A stretch of 64,000 nt of DNA from Nemertoderma westbladi (taxonomy: Eukaryota; Xenacoelomorpha; Nemertodermatida; Nemertodermatidae), in assembly GCA_032718475.1 (NCBI GenBank), contig JAUCBJ010007930.1, forward strand, positions 1 through 64,000. Direction: 5' to 3'. A program made the position numbers and the translations under genes. Shown piece by piece: positions 32,787 to 45,676 of the stretch (the first letter of the stretch is position 1; each line of letters opens with the position of its first letter). Below the pieces are notes generated by a model. The model searched no databases and was not told the DNA's origin. It worked only from the letters and a program-made list of their open reading frames with translations.

Positions 32787-35240
32787 TTATATAAATTCAA
32801 AATACCGTCCATGCTAAACTCGACTACAAGAATTTAATGTACATACGTATATTTCATAAAATGTGGCAGATTAGGACTTAAACGCTTTCAAATAATAAAA
32901 AACACAGAAAACTTGAAAATAATCACAATTATTTTTGAGATTTTCCCGTATGTTTTAAACAATTTTAAAACTCAACTAACTACAGTATGAAACGATAAAT
33001 TACCCTTGAATCTCCCCAGACCAACACGTCATGGTGATGGTGAATTCCATGGTGGACAACGTAAATTCCGTACAGATACAAACCATCCGATGGCGGATTG
33101 GGGGTTAAGGTTGAATTGGACTGAATACAAATAAGTAGTTAATCGGTCACAACAAATGACATGTTTTTTGACAACTCGTTTACGGTTAAGTGACTTTATA
33201 CTATAAGTGACTTATACTATATCCTACCATAAGATACTTCACTGTATCTTAATTAAGCCGTTGTGTACTCGTTACTTGGGCCGAACAAGTGTTAATAACC
33301 TCGGTGCTTCAGGTTAATTACATCAATGCGTCAAGGATAGTAACAGAGCATCTTATGGTAAATATTATGTCGTTTAGATTTAGGGAAACTTGTTTGAATT
33401 GATTACTAGAAGAATAATTGCTTACTATAGAGGCGAGGCGGATGGGTTATATTTAACAGAAAGTAGGGGCGAAGAAGCCACCAGCAGAAGAAATAACACC
33501 TTTACTATGGCAATACAGAAGTAATTAAAATCAGAGTTCAAAAGTAACAACATCCTTGGGAAAGAATAAGCGTAAATCATTATAAAGTAATTTTATAAAA
33601 AATAAGTAACATTTTTTAATTAAATCTATGTTTTCCACACGCGCCAAATTAAGATACTTTCGTAGCGAGGGGGGGTATCGCAGTTTGTAGTTGTCTAAAG
33701 TTACCGGACTCCCGAAACTCTGTAGGACATTATGTCAGCTGGAACATATTTTTCGCAATGGGTTATGGTTATCCAGTAGAAGTGGCCCACGACGTTAGGA
33801 ACTCCATTAACGCGATGCACATTGTGGTTGTAGAAGATTCCTAATACCGGCTGAGGAATGATTAATATATCCCGGCCTTTTCCTGATTTAAGGGAGATAA
33901 ATAAATCACGTCTGCTGCGCAATGCGGCGCGGTACACTGTGATGTAACCATTATGTTGCGAAACATCGCCCCTGTAGTGCTGCAGCCCGAGCCATTGCAC
34001 ATGCAAACCGCGTGAGTGGACAATGAAAATAAATAACGAGTACATGAATGGAATAATATCCTTGAATTAATATACTTCCTTACGTTCCCATTAACTGGTA
34101 ACTCTATGATACATTAGATAGGGATTGGTTCGTGATTACTGTGTGTATAAATTAATTTAATGTGAAAGAGCAATCAAAATGAATTCTTTCCAGGAGAAAA
34201 ACAACGCAGATTTAATTCGATAGAAGAGGTTTAATTCGTCGAGATGGATTACCACCACCCCGCACCCACCCACCCTACATACAACATCTGTGAACATGTG
34301 TCGGATAGTGAGGAAAATTGCAATTGAAGATTAAAATACATATAAACTACTTTTAACAGTTTGTAGATAGGAGTAATCGATGTACGCTGGTAATTTTCCA
34401 GTGTCACTTTTGTCTGCAAAGTAATTAAGTTTGTTTTCTAATATTTAAACTATCAGAGGGATAGTATTGACGTTCTCTTCCATCATCTGAGCGAATCAAC
34501 AATGCAAATTATTACCATGTTAATTTAGTTGAGTTTGTGGGACAGAGTCCAACAATAAGCCCAGCAGCACAGCATGTAGGAGGCATAATTAGGGTTATTC
34601 AATATGCGGCAGATTTAATGCACCTGAGCAAATCGCAGGAAGAACAGGAAGTACACAGAATCGTACAGGAAAATCGGGAGGGTTCTCAGTGAGTCCGGAT
34701 GTGTTGACAAGAATTCTTCCTTCCTTTAATAAATTTATTTGGAATTATCGAGAGTACGGGATGTTTCCGGTGTCGAATATTCGCCGAACTACAATCAATC
34801 AACTAAAGTCGCAGAGTCTCAGAACGATAACAGAGAGCACATTATTGGTGTCAGTTAGCTCAATTAATTGAGCGCACAGTGGAGGTAATACGATCGCTCA
34901 CCAATTAGAGAAATCGTCGAGTTTATCGCGAATAATCATTTGATATTATGGTCATTATGCATTAAACGATTACAAATACTCCATTCTAATGGAGAAATAG
35001 GAAGTTCAATAAAGAATAAATAAAGTATATTGTTATCCCATTCATAATAAATATAATCACTGTTACTGTTGCGACAAGGAAAGGTTCTGTAATAGAAATC
35101 GGTCAAAGCATCAATACATACTGAATAAATAAAATAGCACCTATACTAGCTGATCAATGGATATAGACAATGAATTCCAGTTACTAACAATCAGACGGGT
35201 ACTTTAACAGAAATCAAACAAAACGTAACCAAAGTATCTA
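32787..35240. other. Spacer with no supported gene
   Basis: AT-rich. A minus-strand 114-codon frame at 33701-34045 and a possible minus-strand exon near 33005-33120 were seen, but neither has enough support to be called. Confidence 0.5.
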
Positions 35241-35244
35241 AACT

Positions 35245-36733
35245 ACAAACGGTTTATCCATATCGGACATAAAACACAAACGGACCATCCAAGTTGGACA
35301 TAAAACACAAACGGACCATCCAAGTTGGACAGAAAACCCAAACGGACCATCCAAGTTGGACAGAAAACACAAACGGACCATCAAAGTTGGACATAAAACG
35401 CAAACAGACCATCCAAGTTGGACATAAAACACAAGCGGACCATCCAAGTTGGACATAAAACGCAAACGGACCATCAAAGTTTGACATAAAACACAAACGG
35501 ACCATCCAAGTTGGACATAAAACGCAAACGGACCATCAAAGTTGGACATAAAACACAAACGGACCATCCAAGTTGGACATAAAACGCAAACAGACCATCC
35601 AAGTTGGATATAAAACACAAGCGGACCATCCAAGTTGGACATAAAACGCAAACGGACCATCAAAGTTTGACATAAAACACAAACGGACCATCCAAGTTGG
35701 ACATAAAACACAAACCGACCATCCAAGTTGGACATAAAACACAAACGGACCATCCAAGTTGGACATAAAACGCAAACAGACCATCCAAGTTGGACATAAA
35801 ACACAAGCGGACCATCCAAGTTGGACATAAAACACAAACGGACCATCCAAGTTGGACATAAAACACAAGCGGACCATCCAAGTTGGACATAAAACGCAAA
35901 CGGACCATCAAAGTTTGACATAAAACGCAAACGGACCATCCAAGTTGGACATAAAACACAAACGGACCATGCAAGTTGGACATAAAACGCAAACGGACAA
36001 TCAAAGTTTGACATAAAACACAAACGGACCATCCAAGTTGGGCATAAAACGCAAACGGACCATCCAAGTTGGAAATAAAACACAAACGGACCATCCAAGT
36101 TGGACATAAAACGCAAACGGACCATCCAAGTTGGACATAAAACACAAACGGACCATCCAAGTTGGACATAAAACGCAAACGGACCATCAAAGTTTGACAT
36201 AAAACACAAACGGACCATCAAAGTTTGACATAAAACACAAACGGATCCAAATTGTAGACTCAAACGGACCATCCAAGTTGGGCATAAAACGCAAACGGAC
36301 CATCCAAGTTGGACATAAAACACAAACGGACCATCCAAGTTGGACATAAAACGCAAACGGACCATCCAAGTTGGACATAAAACACAAACGGACCATCCAA
36401 GTTGGACATAAAACGCAAACGGACCATCAAAGTTTGACATAAAACACAAACGGACCATCCAAGTTGGACATAAAACGCAAACGGACCATCCAAGTTGGAC
36501 ATAAAACACAAACGGACCATCCAAGTTGGACATAAAACGCAAACGGACCATCCAAGTTGGACATAAAACGCAAACGGACCATCCAAGTTGGACATAAAAC
36601 ACAAACGGACCATCCAAGTTGGACATAAAACACAAGCGGACCATCCAAGTTTGACATAAAACGCAAACGGACCATCCAAGTTGGACATAAAACACAAACG
36701 GACCATCAAAGTTGGACATAAAACGCAAACGGA
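35245..36733. repeat. 31-bp minisatellite, about 48 units
   Basis: The unit is AAACGGACCATCCAAGTTGG then ACATAAAACRC. Variants ACACAAA/ACGCAAA and ATCCAAG/ATCAAAG recur in blocks. One junction near 36243-36265 is disrupted (GGATCCAAATTGTAGACTCA). Because 31 is not a multiple of three, the open minus-strand frames cycle through all three phases and are not evidence for a gene. Confidence 0.95.
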
Positions 36734-37397
36734 ACAGGAAACTAAACTATATACAAATGGTACAAACAGAAGATCTAAAAATACACCGTAAATGGAAATT
36801 AAATAGACAAACAGTTAACCAAGCGGACTCAATTATATGATGATCTTACCATAAAAGTACACTGTAAAACTGCACAACAATTATTTTAAAGAAAACTGCA
36901 TAAATAAAAACTAACTGCTTACTGTGTACATTTGTATAAAAATTTAGATAAAACAATATAACAAATATATATAAATTATAGAAACAATAAATACTATATA
37001 TAATGTAATGAATGATAAAGTGCAGCGAGTTGTAATGCGAATGAATAAGTGCATAGCAGTTTTGTTGAATATCTTTAGTGAATCTAGAAGTTCTGCGAAC
37101 CTGGATTACGGCTTCATAGAGTGTGGATCACAATCATAGACTTCAGACTACAACATGGGTCTGGCGACAGACTACAACATGGGTCTGGCGACAAGTCCCA
37201 GGCGGCGGTAAGGAAAGTTTTCGACAACAGTTTCGGTTCTGAACATCCTACGTGGATAACAGATTTAGTTAGTCGTGAAAAAATAAAATAGGTGGGTCCA
37301 ATACTCTAAAGGAAGTAGAAAGATAAAAGTTAGATAGACACTATGGAAAAATAGTAAAACAAATTAAAAAGCTTGCAGATACATTAAGTAACTTAAC
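36734..37397. other. Spacer or intron downstream of the repeat-coding exon
   Basis: If the Tudor gene continues leftward this is intron. A 24-bp direct duplication (GACTACAACATGGGTCTGGC) lies near 37147-37190. No further exon was identified. Confidence 0.4.
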
Positions 37398-40300
37398 TGA
37401 CCCCGGTTGTTGGGAGGATTGAGGCGGTTGAGAGGCGTGGAAATCACCACCGGGGCCTGATGGATTGTTGATATGATTGTCGGGTAGAGGAAAGTAGGAG
37501 GTGCCCGGTTGGGGGTTAAAGCTACCAGATTGGGGGTTGAAGTTACCAGATTGGGGGTTGAAGTTACCAGATTGGGGGTTGAAGTTACCAGATTGGGGGT
37601 TAAAGCTACCAGATTGGGGGTTGAAGTTACCAGATTGGGGGTTAAAGCTACCAGATTGGGGGTTGAAGTTACCAGATTGGGGGTTAAAGCTACCAGATTG
37701 GGGGTTGAAGTTATCAGATTGGTGGTTAAAGTTACCAGATTGAGGGTTGAAGCTACCAGATTGGGGGTTGAATGCACCAGATTGGGGGTTGTATGCACCA
37801 CTGCCACCGGGGTGATTGAAGAGACCTGGTTGAGGGGTGAAGTATCCGGTAGGTGGTGGAAACACACCAGGTAGGAGGGGTGCTTTGTTCTCTAGTCTAG
37901 GTTGTAGTGGTGGCGATGGGGTGTACTGGGGTCTCCGAAATCCCTCAAATGCCACATGCGACTGGTGGGCTGGAATGCAAACAAAAGCAGACGGTTAGTT
38001 GTCACCTTTTGTTATAAATGGGATATTAACGTGTGATAATTAATTGTTAGGATACCCACAAGACCTAACTAACAGTAATTTTCAGCTAACGTCTGTCACT
38101 GAATGCCTCGCCCAACAACACATTAGTTAATTAATAACCCTCCCTCCCCCCATATATATCCGGAGAATCTGTAGCTAGGGCAACGAGGACATCCATGCTA
38201 CCGAAGATGAATCTGGTGCCATTAGTTGTAGTGATCCTGTAGGGATTGCCGACATGCTATGCGAAGTGCAGGTATTTATTACCCGACACCTGAGACAACT
38301 CATAGAATGCAAGTATGAGTGACAACCACATCCCTAAACCAATATCCATAAACCAAAGCTCGTAAATGTTGGGCATAAACTAATACACTTGCAAATACCT
38401 AACTGCACACCTGCGAACTAGAACACTCAATGATGCGTGGAGGATGTCCTTGTACTTCTAATGGACCAGTTTATATGGCTTAATATATTATAATAATAGT
38501 ATAACAAGTTCGAATTTTCATTCAATTAATGCTGTAAACGCAAACAGCACTATTTCATATAAATGTAGATTCTACTTATATGATGGAGTAGGGAGATACG
38601 AATTAGATAATGTAAAGGCGAGTATTAGGCTGTTAGCTCTATTCTTTACATGTCAGTAAGCAGTAACAGATCCAAAGCAACCGCACATACAACAATGCCT
38701 TATAGCTATAGATGGATTCAGCAGTGGCATTGGTAGATTGAAACAATCAGAAATACTAGTTAAAACGAAGTCTGTCATCATTAACAATGGACACAAACTT
38801 CCTTAATGATTGATAGACAAGAAATCATGTGCACATAAACACATACGCACAAACGACAAACACTTTTTGGACAGGAAGAAACTTTATGGCAGAAATATAA
38901 TAGGGCCTCATTAAAAATATACTCATCCGTTAACGTGAGAGGATGATGTACTCGGGGATAAAGTTTTAATTGATGGATTTAAACAGTTCCTACTCAACAA
39001 TTCCTACTCGACTAAAACTGAAACTAGTAAAAACGAATTATATCTATGAGTTGAGGATATTCGTTAGAAGAGCAAATATATGCGGAGTTAATCACGTTAC
39101 GGAGTCACAGGAAGCAGCAAAGAAGAGGGTTATTTTTCCGTTCTTCTAATTAGTGCCGTGCTGTTCCAATCTAATCAATAACTATTTACTAAACTAATAT
39201 ATCAGTTAGGATCCCATAAACAACATTATGTAGGATGGATAGGATATGGATAAAGAAGGAATGGAAATAACATAACTCTTTTGTCCATTTCCCTTGACTG
39301 ATTGAGACAAATCAAATTAATTTGTCTGAAAAGTAAGTCTCGGATATCTGTTGATGGAATCGACATAAAAACCATCAATTAATTATTAATAAATTTTGTT
39401 TTCCTTTTTTAATGGAACATTTTAATGTAAATGCCAACCTGTATATCTTCGGTAACCACTAACTTACTTGATAGGTCTGTTTGGATTGGGGACACCGCAT
39501 GGGTGTCTACCCACTGCTGGACACGGGGACGGCTGGATAAACCAACCGATGCATGCGTACACCTTGATGCCAGTCGAGTAACTGCTGGGGTTATTCTAGT
39601 CTGCAAATCCGCAGTGGCAAATGTTGGGAAATCTGATTCATCCCGGATGTTCAGAGTTACCTTCGGGTTGCATTCCGGCTCATCCCTCCCTTTGTACCGC
39701 CACCCTTCTTGACTAACACTATCGTCCGGTGTAGGACTATGCCACCCTTTCACCTCGACCTTTTCTTCATTGATATAGAACCGCTTAGCAATGACGTCAC
39801 TAATGTAAATTACGTTGTTGCTATGCTCTGGCCGGTAATAAAGATCCACCTCTACCAGACCAGAAGGGAGACAGGAAATGATCTCGCAGGTGAATGAGTG
39901 CTCGAGTACGTGTCGCCGGAACCAGCTGGATTCCTTGTCCGGAATTCGGTTACTTGGACAATCTGTACGGTCAGTCGGACATATGCCTGATCTCCCCTTT
40001 AAGCAGCACATAATCGCCTGGGCAGGGAACACCGTATCTTTGGCATCTATGTAGCGAACATCCTGCAAAACTACAGCCTGACGATTGCCCCAGTCTAGGT
40101 AGCGGACCACCAGTATCGGAGACTCATTGCTGGCCGGAGCCGCGATGACTTCACTAACCTCCGCCCGGTACCACCGTCCCTCGTACATCGCCACGCAGAT
40201 ATCGCCCACAGCTAGCGACCCCGCAGTCGGGACTGGCTGACGCGGGCTAGACTCCGTCAACTCATTTTCTAATATATCGAGAGAGGGTTGTCTGAGTCGA

Positions 40301-40839
40301 ACCCAGAACCCGGTTGGGTCGTCACCGATTGTTACCTCCACCTTTAACTGGTCGCCGACTTTCGGGATGATTCTACTAATGGAAGTTCTACTGGCAGTTA
40401 AGGTCCGCCCTGCCGGTGGAAATCTGGGCAATTCCGGGTCAGAACTCTCGCCGAGACAAATAGCGAGCTGTTTTGATGCGAAAGTCGGAGTCTGCGGTCG
40501 AGGATCAGGGTGTTCTTGTGGGATCTCTGCTAACACGGTCTGTGTAGAGAGACCCCTCTCGGTAACGATGCCATGCAAACAGGATATCAACCTAGTTAAC
40601 ATTTCCAAGTCTTTTTCGAGTAAAACGGAAATTGTATTGGATTGTTTCAAAAATTCCGGACTGGAGCGGTCATTTAGGAACAGTTCGGCCTTTGTGGTAT
40701 TTTCCTCTACATAGGTTTGTATCTTTTTAATGAGGAAATCTCTGTGATAAATAACATTCTCAATTCTATCTTTAACCCGTTTCCTGGACCCTTCAATAAA
40801 TGGTTCCCACGAAAATATATCAATACCGGTAGAAGCCAT
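37398..40839 (-). CDS. Tudor-domain protein with C-terminal 8-residue repeat exon (partial gene, 2 exons seen)
   Basis: Exon 1 runs from the ATG at 40839 (MASTGIDIFSW) to 39468, where a consensus donor GTAAGT begins; it ends in phase 1. The next same-strand acceptor with a matching frame is TTGCATTCCAG, giving exon 2 from 37969 to about 37398. Exon 1 encodes an N-terminal helical region, then an extended Tudor module: flanking beta strands from about 160, Tudor core 210-285 (VGDICVAMYEGRWYRAEV, VVRYLDWGNRQAV, FPAQAIMCCL), and the closing strands to about 355. Tudor cores with YLDWGN-type aromatic cages bind methylated arginine, as in germ-granule and piRNA proteins. Exon 2 adds proline-rich sequence and about 12 copies of an NPQSG(S/N)F-type octad, a Gln/Asn/Ser/Gly-rich low-complexity tail. 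The exon 2 end (GTTAAG donor) is uncertain and the 3' end of the gene was not found. Confidence 0.75.
37512..37795 (-). repeat. 24-bp coding minisatellite, about 12 units
   Basis: The unit TACCAGATTGGGGGTTGAAG plus four bases encodes eight residues on the minus strand. SGS and SGN versions alternate over part of the array. The length is divisible by three, so the frame is kept. Confidence 0.95.
37970..39467 (-). other. Intron 1 of the Tudor gene
   Basis: Bounded by GTAAGT at 39467 and CCAG at 37970-37973 on the minus strand, both phase 1. The interior is AT-rich with no array. Confidence 0.6.
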
Positions 40840-42359
40840 AGCTAAAATAGGTGGCGCGGCGGTGGTGGCGTGATAGGGTCTACTACTATACTACTACCAG
40901 ACTAATGTACTGTACCGTACCAGAAAAGGGCCCCAAAACCAACCGTATGCATGCAGTATGACTACTTGCTACTGGACTAGGCCTACCGGTGCCGGTTCTG
41001 AATTCTGACTGATTGCAATACTGATGACGTTGCATTTACAGCTGAGTTTGGTCAAGGATCTCCGGAGCGCGCAAGCCCAGCGTTGCTGGCGCGCCAGCAG
41101 CACAAGCTGTTGTGGAGGTATTAACTGGATGACTGAACTATATTGGCTTGGCCTATACTTGATTATTTAAATTACCATTTAATACGTTATTTCAGATAGA
41201 GAGAGAGGGGGGGGGGGGGGGGGACTGGACGCAATAAAAATTCATCCCTCTCCAGGGGATTGACGCAAATAACAGCTAATTACTTTCAAAAATAAAACTG
41301 CAATCTGTTCATTGTATTTAGTTTATTGTTTTGGTTAAAATAACGTGCCACTGTAACCTACTCCTTTCTCTAAATTGATAATTTAACATTGAGACGGGAT
41401 ATTAATTCGCAAAGATGGGATTTGCGTCCAGTTTCCCCCCTGTCTCCAATAATTACATATGGGCGGGGTGTATAGGAGGGAGATACTGCTACGGGCTCCG
41501 GGTCTGTTATCTCACTTTCATAGATTTCGCTCTCTAGAGGCAGACTGGAGAACTGCAGACCGATTACCGACTACACAAAGACACAGGATGTGGGCGAGCC
41601 AAGAAGTAAGAAGCAGGGTCACCATTAATAAACCTGTTCGATCTGTCGCTGCGTTGATCTGTCGTGTCCAATATTTAAACGTTAATAATAACTCAGCCAA
41701 TCCTCGATGAAATCTAAGCAATCTGGTACACATGTTGTTTGGCAAAAGTACATAAATTGAATTGAATTTGAATTGAATTTGGGTGTGGCCTTCGAGAAAC
41801 TAAGATAAAAGCAGTTAATTAGTTAATTTATTAATTGCGGTAAAAAACAGCTGTCATTTAAAGGAAATTAATTATTCAATAATTATACTTAAAAATTATA
41901 CAGCTGTAATCCCCATACCCCATTCCATTAGAGTTTTTAATTAGTCCAAGTGATCTAAACATCAATAACTTAATAAAATGCCGCTTTTCTCCGCGCTACT
42001 TCAAATTCCCCAAAGTCTGTAGGGATCATTCCATCATCTCCAGTCCACCTCACCAATACTCGTAGCAACTGTGAGTGTACCAGGTTTTTACTGTAAGTGT
42101 ACCTAGTTGTTTTTCTCCGGTGACAATTTTAATTAATTTTATAATGTTACACTGTGTTTAATAATGATAGTAAATAATAATACAGTACTGTAAACTGTAT
42201 TGCATATTAGTCAGATATAGTCATTGGCCGGACCAGCTCGAGGGCTGGCTTATGCAAGCCCATAGTGAGGTTGCTTATGTGTATTCCGTTACGTCCCGAT
42301 CCAACTGTAGTCTCTGCCCCAGAAGCAGTCTTGTCGACCGAACCACAATCTGCTGCCCC
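40840..42359. other. Spacer upstream of the Tudor gene
   Basis: GC-richer near 40850-41120, as expected of a promoter region. It then holds a GA/poly-G tract (about 41200-41223) and AT-rich DNA with a short TTGAATTGAA repeat near 41757-41780. No gene is supported. Confidence 0.5.
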
Positions 42360-42367
42360 CTCTTGCC

Positions 42368-44929
42368 CAGGGCCGGATTAAGGTTATCAGGGCTGTGGGC
42401 TGAGTAATAAAAAGGGCCGTTTTCCAACGGGTAAAAAATAACATGAAAAACTAAATATTTTACATATAATTATTATTAATTATTTACTATAAAGAAACCG
42501 AGTGCTAATTACAGCAATGGAGTAAACTCAAAAATTAATGCAAAAAGCACCATTACCTACAACTGAAAGAAAGACACAGAATTGTTTAATATTACAGTAA
42601 ATTATTAACTAATAAAATACTAATTACAATACATAAAACATACAATAAAATTTTAATATACTGTATAATATCGTGACCATAAAGCCAGAACAACACATAT
42701 ATACCATAATTTTTCAAAACAATTTTTTTTACCAAAAATACTCAAGATGGCGTTCTACATCTTATGGTAAAATCCTAGACTTGTATGTCTAACTCCATCA
42801 TTCCTAAGAAATTACCGTTTTGAGTTGAACCTATATGCTCATAACTGCCACGCAATGGCAACCCACGTTCAGTGAGTTTTCTTATTACACTTACAGCTCG
42901 AGTAAGTACCTGTTGCCAATAATTATTCTGTATTTCAAATTCCTTAAGCAGTGCTGCATCCACACGTCTTTTTGCGTCTCTTCTAATCACCAAACCGATC
43001 ATTGCATCTCGGTGACATTCGGAATTTTCATGCCTGCGAACAACCACAGCTGCATGTTTCCAATTGTTGAATCCTAGGTTAACAAATTGATTGGTCCGAT
43101 CCGAAGACAATAATTTACAAGGAAAGCAATAAACCTTGCCTTGAGAAGGTGAGTAGCAAAGCCATTCGCGTGTTGTTGGTCGTTGTCCTTCCATTTTGCG
43201 TTCAAACAATGACAATGTGCAAGAGCGGGTAAACTTCTCATTGGCGTGAATATAGCTCGATGCAGAAAAGTCACCACCAGCAATATTTTGGCATTGTGTG
43301 CTCCCTTCACCAACCCAAAATTCTATCATGCCAGGAACAATAACTACCTCATTCCATGTCCCAACATCTGGAGTTATACACAGATTAGTAGTAGATGGCT
43401 CAACATCACCAGCATAGCCATGAAATTGATTTGCAATGGCCTGGCCGTCAGATACATTTGACAGTGGATCAACAATTTCTTCAGCTACAGATAAGTTTAC
43501 ATTAAAACAGTCACCTGTGCCAGAGATGCATTGCATTGGAGCATCACTGACTGCATCAGGTAATTCAACTGGGGGAATGGTAGGCTCTACTGTTTCATCC
43601 GAAGTTTTGTCTATTTGGTCTGATATAGGTGTAAAATATGTTCGTAGCTTGGGCACAGATGATAACAAAACACTCTCTCTTTTCTCTTTAGCTTTTTTTG
43701 CTCGCATCTTTTCTGCACCACCAATACCCTTCTTCGAAACGTTCTTTACAAATGTTCCCATTATCTGATTATTGTAGAGATAATTCTATAATTGTCTAAT
43801 AATTTAAATCACCATAGTTTTATCAATAACCAATATAAGTACAGCTAAGTAAAACTATCTCACAATCAATAACCAAAACAATAAACAAATAACGAAACTA
43901 GATTTCCCTTTCGTAATTTAAGGGAATGGAGCAGGTTACAGTGATGGTGTTATCTACTGATTGCTGATCTAACAGACCATATCATATCATATCATATCAA
44001 TTAGATTTAATAATTAGCGGAATGGAGCAGATTACAGTGGCGAGCTTGAGCTTTTCTAACCAAAACAATAAACGATAATTTATTTTAATAATAATAATTT
44101 TAACGATATTATTATATTTGTTAATTTAAGTGTGTCAATAATAATAATTAACGCTGATAAGTCACGGTAGCGTTAATATAATGTAACAAAAACTAACACT
44201 ATTATTTTATTTACCACTGTGTCATAAGCTGAAGCTTAAATATATATAACTTTACAACAGGATAAGAAGTAAGTACTTCGTGTAGAGGTATAGCCAACCA
44301 ATAAATATCACGTAACACATTACCTGCAATTTATTAGATCCAGTCCAGAGTCAGTGATTCATGACTCATAGAAGAAATCCAATATCTCAACAAATACACC
44401 AATCACAGCGTGTTTTGGTAAGCCACTAGCCTGGTGTCAATGTACCAGGAGGTCTTCCCTGCCATTTGCTTAGAGCCTCCTGTCTGTCTGTTCTGTTTAT
44501 TATAGTAAAGGTGTGGTATGTGTTTCACGATTGGTCATGTGCTCACATCACCTGTGCTACAAGCTTGCCCTAAAGCATTAGTTAGGTGGAGTAAATAGCC
44601 TGTAGGTAATGGGACTGCTGGCTTCCAATTAATATGTCCAGGTTGATAGCCCTATCCTGCTTTGGCAGTATAGTGTGGCCTGGGAGGCATAATTCCTATT
44701 GTGGAAACAGTGGGGTATGGAAATATTTGGTTATGGGCTGGGGGAAATTTACTCAGGAATTATAGTACAAACATGATTTTGGATAATTTGACTTATGAAT
44801 TGATTAATATTTCATGGGACTCTTATAGGCACAGAACAATTACAATGGAAAGCTCAATTTGAAAGGGCCGGTTCAGTCGCTTGGGCCGTGGGCTGCAGCC
44901 CACACAGCCCCCCCCTTAATCCAGGCCTG
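42368..44929 (-). mobile_element. hAT transposon, internally deleted, with exact 8-bp target duplication
   Basis: The ends are CAGGGCCGGATTAAGG at 42368 and, on the other strand, CAGGCCTGGATTAAGG at 44929, typical hAT-type inverted ends. Both are flanked by the identical octamer CTCTTGCC (42360-42367 and 44930-44937). The element is 2562 bp long. It encodes a truncated transposase-like protein on the minus strand (42775-43761); the catalytic part is missing. Confidence 0.93.
42775..43761 (-). CDS. Truncated hAT transposase, TTF-type zinc-finger part (328 aa)
   Basis: The ATG at 43761 starts a basic leader (MGTFVKNVSKKGIGGAEKMR), followed by an acidic Pro/Asp region. From about residue 190 comes the TTF-type DNA-binding finger of hAT/ZMYM proteins: TREWLCYSPSQGKVYCFPCK, then LGFNNWKHAAVVVRRHENSE with C..C and H..H spacing. 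Next comes the conserved helical start of the transposase body (WQQVLTRAVSVIRKLTERGL, GNFLGMMELD), where the frame stops. Family members continue for several hundred residues with the RNase-H-like catalytic core; only about 400 bases remain before the element end, so the core is deleted. The product, if made, could bind element ends without cutting. Confidence 0.8.
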   Translation of the reverse strand: MGTFVKNVSKKGIGGAEKMRAKKAKEKRESVLLSSVPKLRTYFTPISDQIDKTSDETVEPTIPPVELPDAVSDAPMQCISGTGDCFNVNLSVAEEIVDPLSNVSDGQAIANQFHGYAGDVEPSTTNLCITPDVGTWNEVVIVPGMIEFWVGEGSTQCQNIAGGDFSASSYIHANEKFTRSCTLSLFERKMEGQRPTTREWLCYSPSQGKVYCFPCKLLSSDRTNQFVNLGFNNWKHAAVVVRRHENSECHRDAMIGLVIRRDAKRRVDAALLKEFEIQNNYWQQVLTRAVSVIRKLTERGLPLRGSYEHIGSTQNGNFLGMMELDIQV

Positions 44930-44937
44930 CTCTTGCC

Positions 44938-45676
44938 CAATTGCCATTGCAAGAAGTCATTATAGCTCATTGTCTTTTAATATGTAGCTCATTCTAGGCT
45001 AGGTCTTTCTACATAGACGTACGTGCTGCTACGTAGGTAGACCGAATCAGGTTTTTGAAGTTGCGGCCACTTGAAGTACGTCGGATTATATTCGACCTTA
45101 AACTCCTGTGCCGAATGGAAAAGGGTACTACTATTGATTTTGAATTAGATAATTCCTTTAAACGCGCCTCGCGCCCCGGTCTACGTGGCCACAGTAAAAC
45201 GTTGCAGGTTCCAGCTGTCGTCTAAATTTGTGAAAGCACGCTTTTACCTCTCGTGTTGTCAATATTAGGAACAATTTATCTGGTGCAGTTGTAGATTCCA
45301 AAAATATTTGCATATTTTCCCGTAAGTTGCTGGAGGTCGATTTATTACCGTACTGTAAATTTATTGTGGACCCGGGAAACCCATTGAATTACTAACTAGT
45401 ACCGAAACTACCGTATGTTAATTACTGTTTTATTTTTTTAATTATTTTTTTATCTCAGTGTGGTCCCGATAGGATCACTAGCTTTCTTCTATTATCAATA
45501 ATTGTGCATTTTAAAATATTTTAACTTTTGTGGCCCCCATATGTGCCTCTGAGCCTGGGTGGTTCCTCTCTGCGGTACTATAGGACTGGGACTAAATGTA
45601 TATAGCTGTGTATAGATGAGTATAGGTGAATGTATGTTTTATTCTAAGCAATACTATATTCTTACTATACATTAAA
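44938..45676. other. Spacer with no feature seen
   Basis: About 740 bases between the hAT element and a fold-back element. No exon or repeat was recognised. Confidence 0.5.

Noticed and set aside
33005-33120. Possible minus-strand exon with PPSDGLYLYGIYV, resembling the dynein heavy chain C-terminal motif
   Set aside because: Only about ten residues match, the following His-rich part does not, and no neighbouring dynein exon was found.
33701-34045. 114-codon minus-strand frame starting with ATG
   Set aside because: No recognisable domain, no repeat or splice support; length is within chance expectation for a window of this size.
35238-36728. 496-codon minus-strand frame of repeated GPFVFYVQLGWSV-type sequence
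   Set aside because: The 31-bp unit cycles through all frames; hydrophobic repeat with no gene structure around it.
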